Below, piece after piece: positions 31,802 to 32,908 of a stretch of DNA of 32,908 nt. Positions within the stretch are counted from its first letter, which is position 1; the number at the start of each line of letters is the position of its first letter. The notes beneath the pieces were generated by a model. It saw only the letters and a program-made list of their open reading frames with translations. It was not told where the DNA came from and did not search any database. A program made the translations under genes and the position numbers. The stretch is taken from the NCBI GenBank assembly GCA_046049675.1, contig JBJORA010000078.1, positions 1 to 32,908 on the forward strand. Direction: 5' to 3'. This stretch comes from CAIXQW01 sp046049675. Lineage in GTDB: Bacteria; Bacteroidota; Bacteroidia; Chitinophagales; Chitinophagaceae.

Positions 31802-32908
31802 CTATTCTTTGATAAAACTGCCTTGCATGCGCACCTCATCATTGATTACTCTAATGAAGTAGTTGCCCGTGCGTAGCTGACTGATGTCTAAGCTGTTCTT
31901 ATTATCACTACTAGCTTCTAAACTTACAGGCACTTGTTGCATCACTTTGCCATCTATACTGATGATTTGCACTAAAGCATTACAGCTTTTGTCGATATTG
32001 TGCACTTCGTAGTAAATAGTTTGTGCAGATGGATTTGGATAGATCACCAAACCTGTTTCTTTCAAACTTAAAGCCGACTCAACTTCTGGCGAATTTTGCA
32101 AACTTGGCGTTGTGCTTAAGTTGATTGCATAGTCCTCTATTTCGCCATACTGCAAAGTACCGCAAGGAGAAGTAGCAGCTGCATTATAGTTCATTTGAAT
32201 GCGCAAAACACTGCTGCCAAGCGTGGCAGTAGATGGCACGGTAAATGTACTTGTGGTATTGTTACCGTTTGTCACAGTTTGGGTAAACAAGGTTTCGTTA
32301 GCATCAACAAAATCGCCATCGCGGTTGTAATCGATGTATGCCTTAAATACCTCTGTATAAACTGTAGAAGTATAGCCTGCACTGTATGTCAGTGTGTACG
32401 TTGTACCTGGGACAATATTTGGCTTTGGGCTAAGTAAGAAAATGTAACCACCATCAGCGCCACTTGTGCGTGCAATTGTTTTTACTGCAACATTATCGAT
32501 AAACTCGTCGGCTGTATTGCCACCCGCCGTACAATAGGCTTGGAAGTTGGCACCATTAGTGTAAGCACTGCTTACGTTTATAGCACAATTCGTTTTTACG
32601 CGGCAATTGTATACGCCAGCTGCTAGGCCACTTGCATTATAAGATGCACTAGTTGTATTTGCGGTAGTCCATGTTGAAGTGGTGCTAAGTTTATATTCCA
32701 CGGTGTAACCGGAAGCACCAGCCACTGCAGGCCACGTAAAGTTAACAGCGTTTGCATTAGTATTGATAGCTGTAATTGTTGAAGGAGCAGCGCAAGTACC
32801 ACCACTACTAAGTGTTGTAAATACGCCACTTGCGTAAGTACTCGAACTACCTGTACAGTTTGTTTTCACGCGCCAATCGTACCCTGTACTAGCAGCAAGG
32901 CCACTAAG
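31802..32908 (-). CDS. T9SS-exported protein with FN3 repeats, GEVED domain and type A sorting tail, 5' truncated
   Basis: The frame is open to the window edge, so the start lies beyond 32908. About 368 residues are visible. Reading from the N-side there is the end of one fibronectin type III repeat (GLAASTGYDWRVKTNC), a full FN3 repeat (TAINTNANAVNFTWPAVAGA ... GLAAGVYNCRVKTNC), a GEVED domain (FKAYIDYNRDGDFVDANE ... LQYGEIEDYAINL) and a Por_Secre_tail (LVIYPNPSAQTIYYEV ... LRTGNYFIRV). FN3 and GEVED modules are typical of large secreted Bacteroidota enzymes and adhesins, where they flank an N-terminal catalytic part, which cannot be seen here. It is exported via T9SS. No terminator was found after it. 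Confidence 0.85.
   Translation of the reverse strand, partial: LSGLAASTGYDWRVKTNCTGSSSTYASGVFTTLSSGGTCAAPSTITAINTNANAVNFTWPAVAGASGYTVEYKLSTTSTWTTANTTSASYNASGLAAGVYNCRVKTNCAINVSSAYTNGANFQAYCTAGGNTADEFIDNVAVKTIARTSGADGGYIFLLSPKPNIVPGTTYTLTYSAGYTSTVYTEVFKAYIDYNRDGDFVDANETLFTQTVTNGNNTTSTFTVPSTATLGSSVLRIQMNYNAAATSPCGTLQYGEIEDYAINLSTTPSLQNSPEVESALSLKETGLVIYPNPSAQTIYYEVHNIDKSCNALVQIISIDGKVMQQVPVSLEASSDNKNSLDISQLRTGNYFIRVINDEVRMQGSFIKE

Overview
The window comes from a member of the Bacteroidota, most likely a Chitinophagia/Sphingobacteriia-type lineage; this placement is inferred, since there is no rRNA. The evidence is three proteins with type IX secretion (T9SS) sorting tails, a PorP/SprF protein, a TonB receptor paired with a DUF4249 lipoprotein, a type III glutamine synthetase, a K+-dependent membrane pyrophosphatase, a free-standing transketolase C-terminal half, and repeated TAnnTTTG promoter elements of the Bacteroidota type. 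Base composition is moderately AT-rich and even, and nothing marks a prophage, insertion sequence, CRISPR array, rRNA or tRNA. Coding density is high and no gene-free stretch exceeds about 235 bases.

Layout. 1-1238 (+): end of a T9SS type B cargo followed at once by its PorP/SprF partner. 1222-7382 (-): an orphan BlaI-type repressor, the pyrophosphatase hppA, a DUF975-like membrane protein, the tRNA-modification pair trmN6-tsaD, and an unknown exported protein. 7581-11285 (+): glycine dehydrogenase gcvP and AMP nucleosidase amn. 11311-13017 (+): a three-gene toxin-antitoxin operon of the HipBST type (HTH HipB, stand-alone HipA N-domain HipS, kinase HipT) behind an array of repeated operator-like half-sites. 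13014-15396 (-): accA, a DUF6913-like gene and dapA, which look like one operon. 15628-24904 (+): TonB receptor/DUF4249 lipoprotein pair, a large beta-propeller/PKD T9SS protein, transketolase C-terminal subunit and a YkuD-type L,D-transpeptidase family protein. 24949-28539 (+): unknown polytopic membrane protein and glnN. 28773-29338 (+): a DUF433/DUF5615 toxin-antitoxin-like pair. 29447-32908 (-): fusA and a truncated FN3/GEVED T9SS protein.

How they work together. Most genes are housekeeping (translation, central nitrogen and one-carbon metabolism, fatty acid and lysine/peptidoglycan precursors) mixed with envelope and secretion genes. The two accessory modules are hipBST and DUF433/DUF5615. 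The most rewarding items are the hipBST operon (whose kinase lacks the two loop serines of E. coli HipT and has a Cys/His motif near its N-terminus), its operator array, the tandem 8-bp operator in front of blaI, the unusual C-terminal extension and shifted transport glutamate of the pyrophosphatase, the lipobox-plus-T9SS-tail protein, and promoter elements placed so close to start codons that leaderless mRNAs are likely. All functional calls are from reading the sequence; no database search was run.
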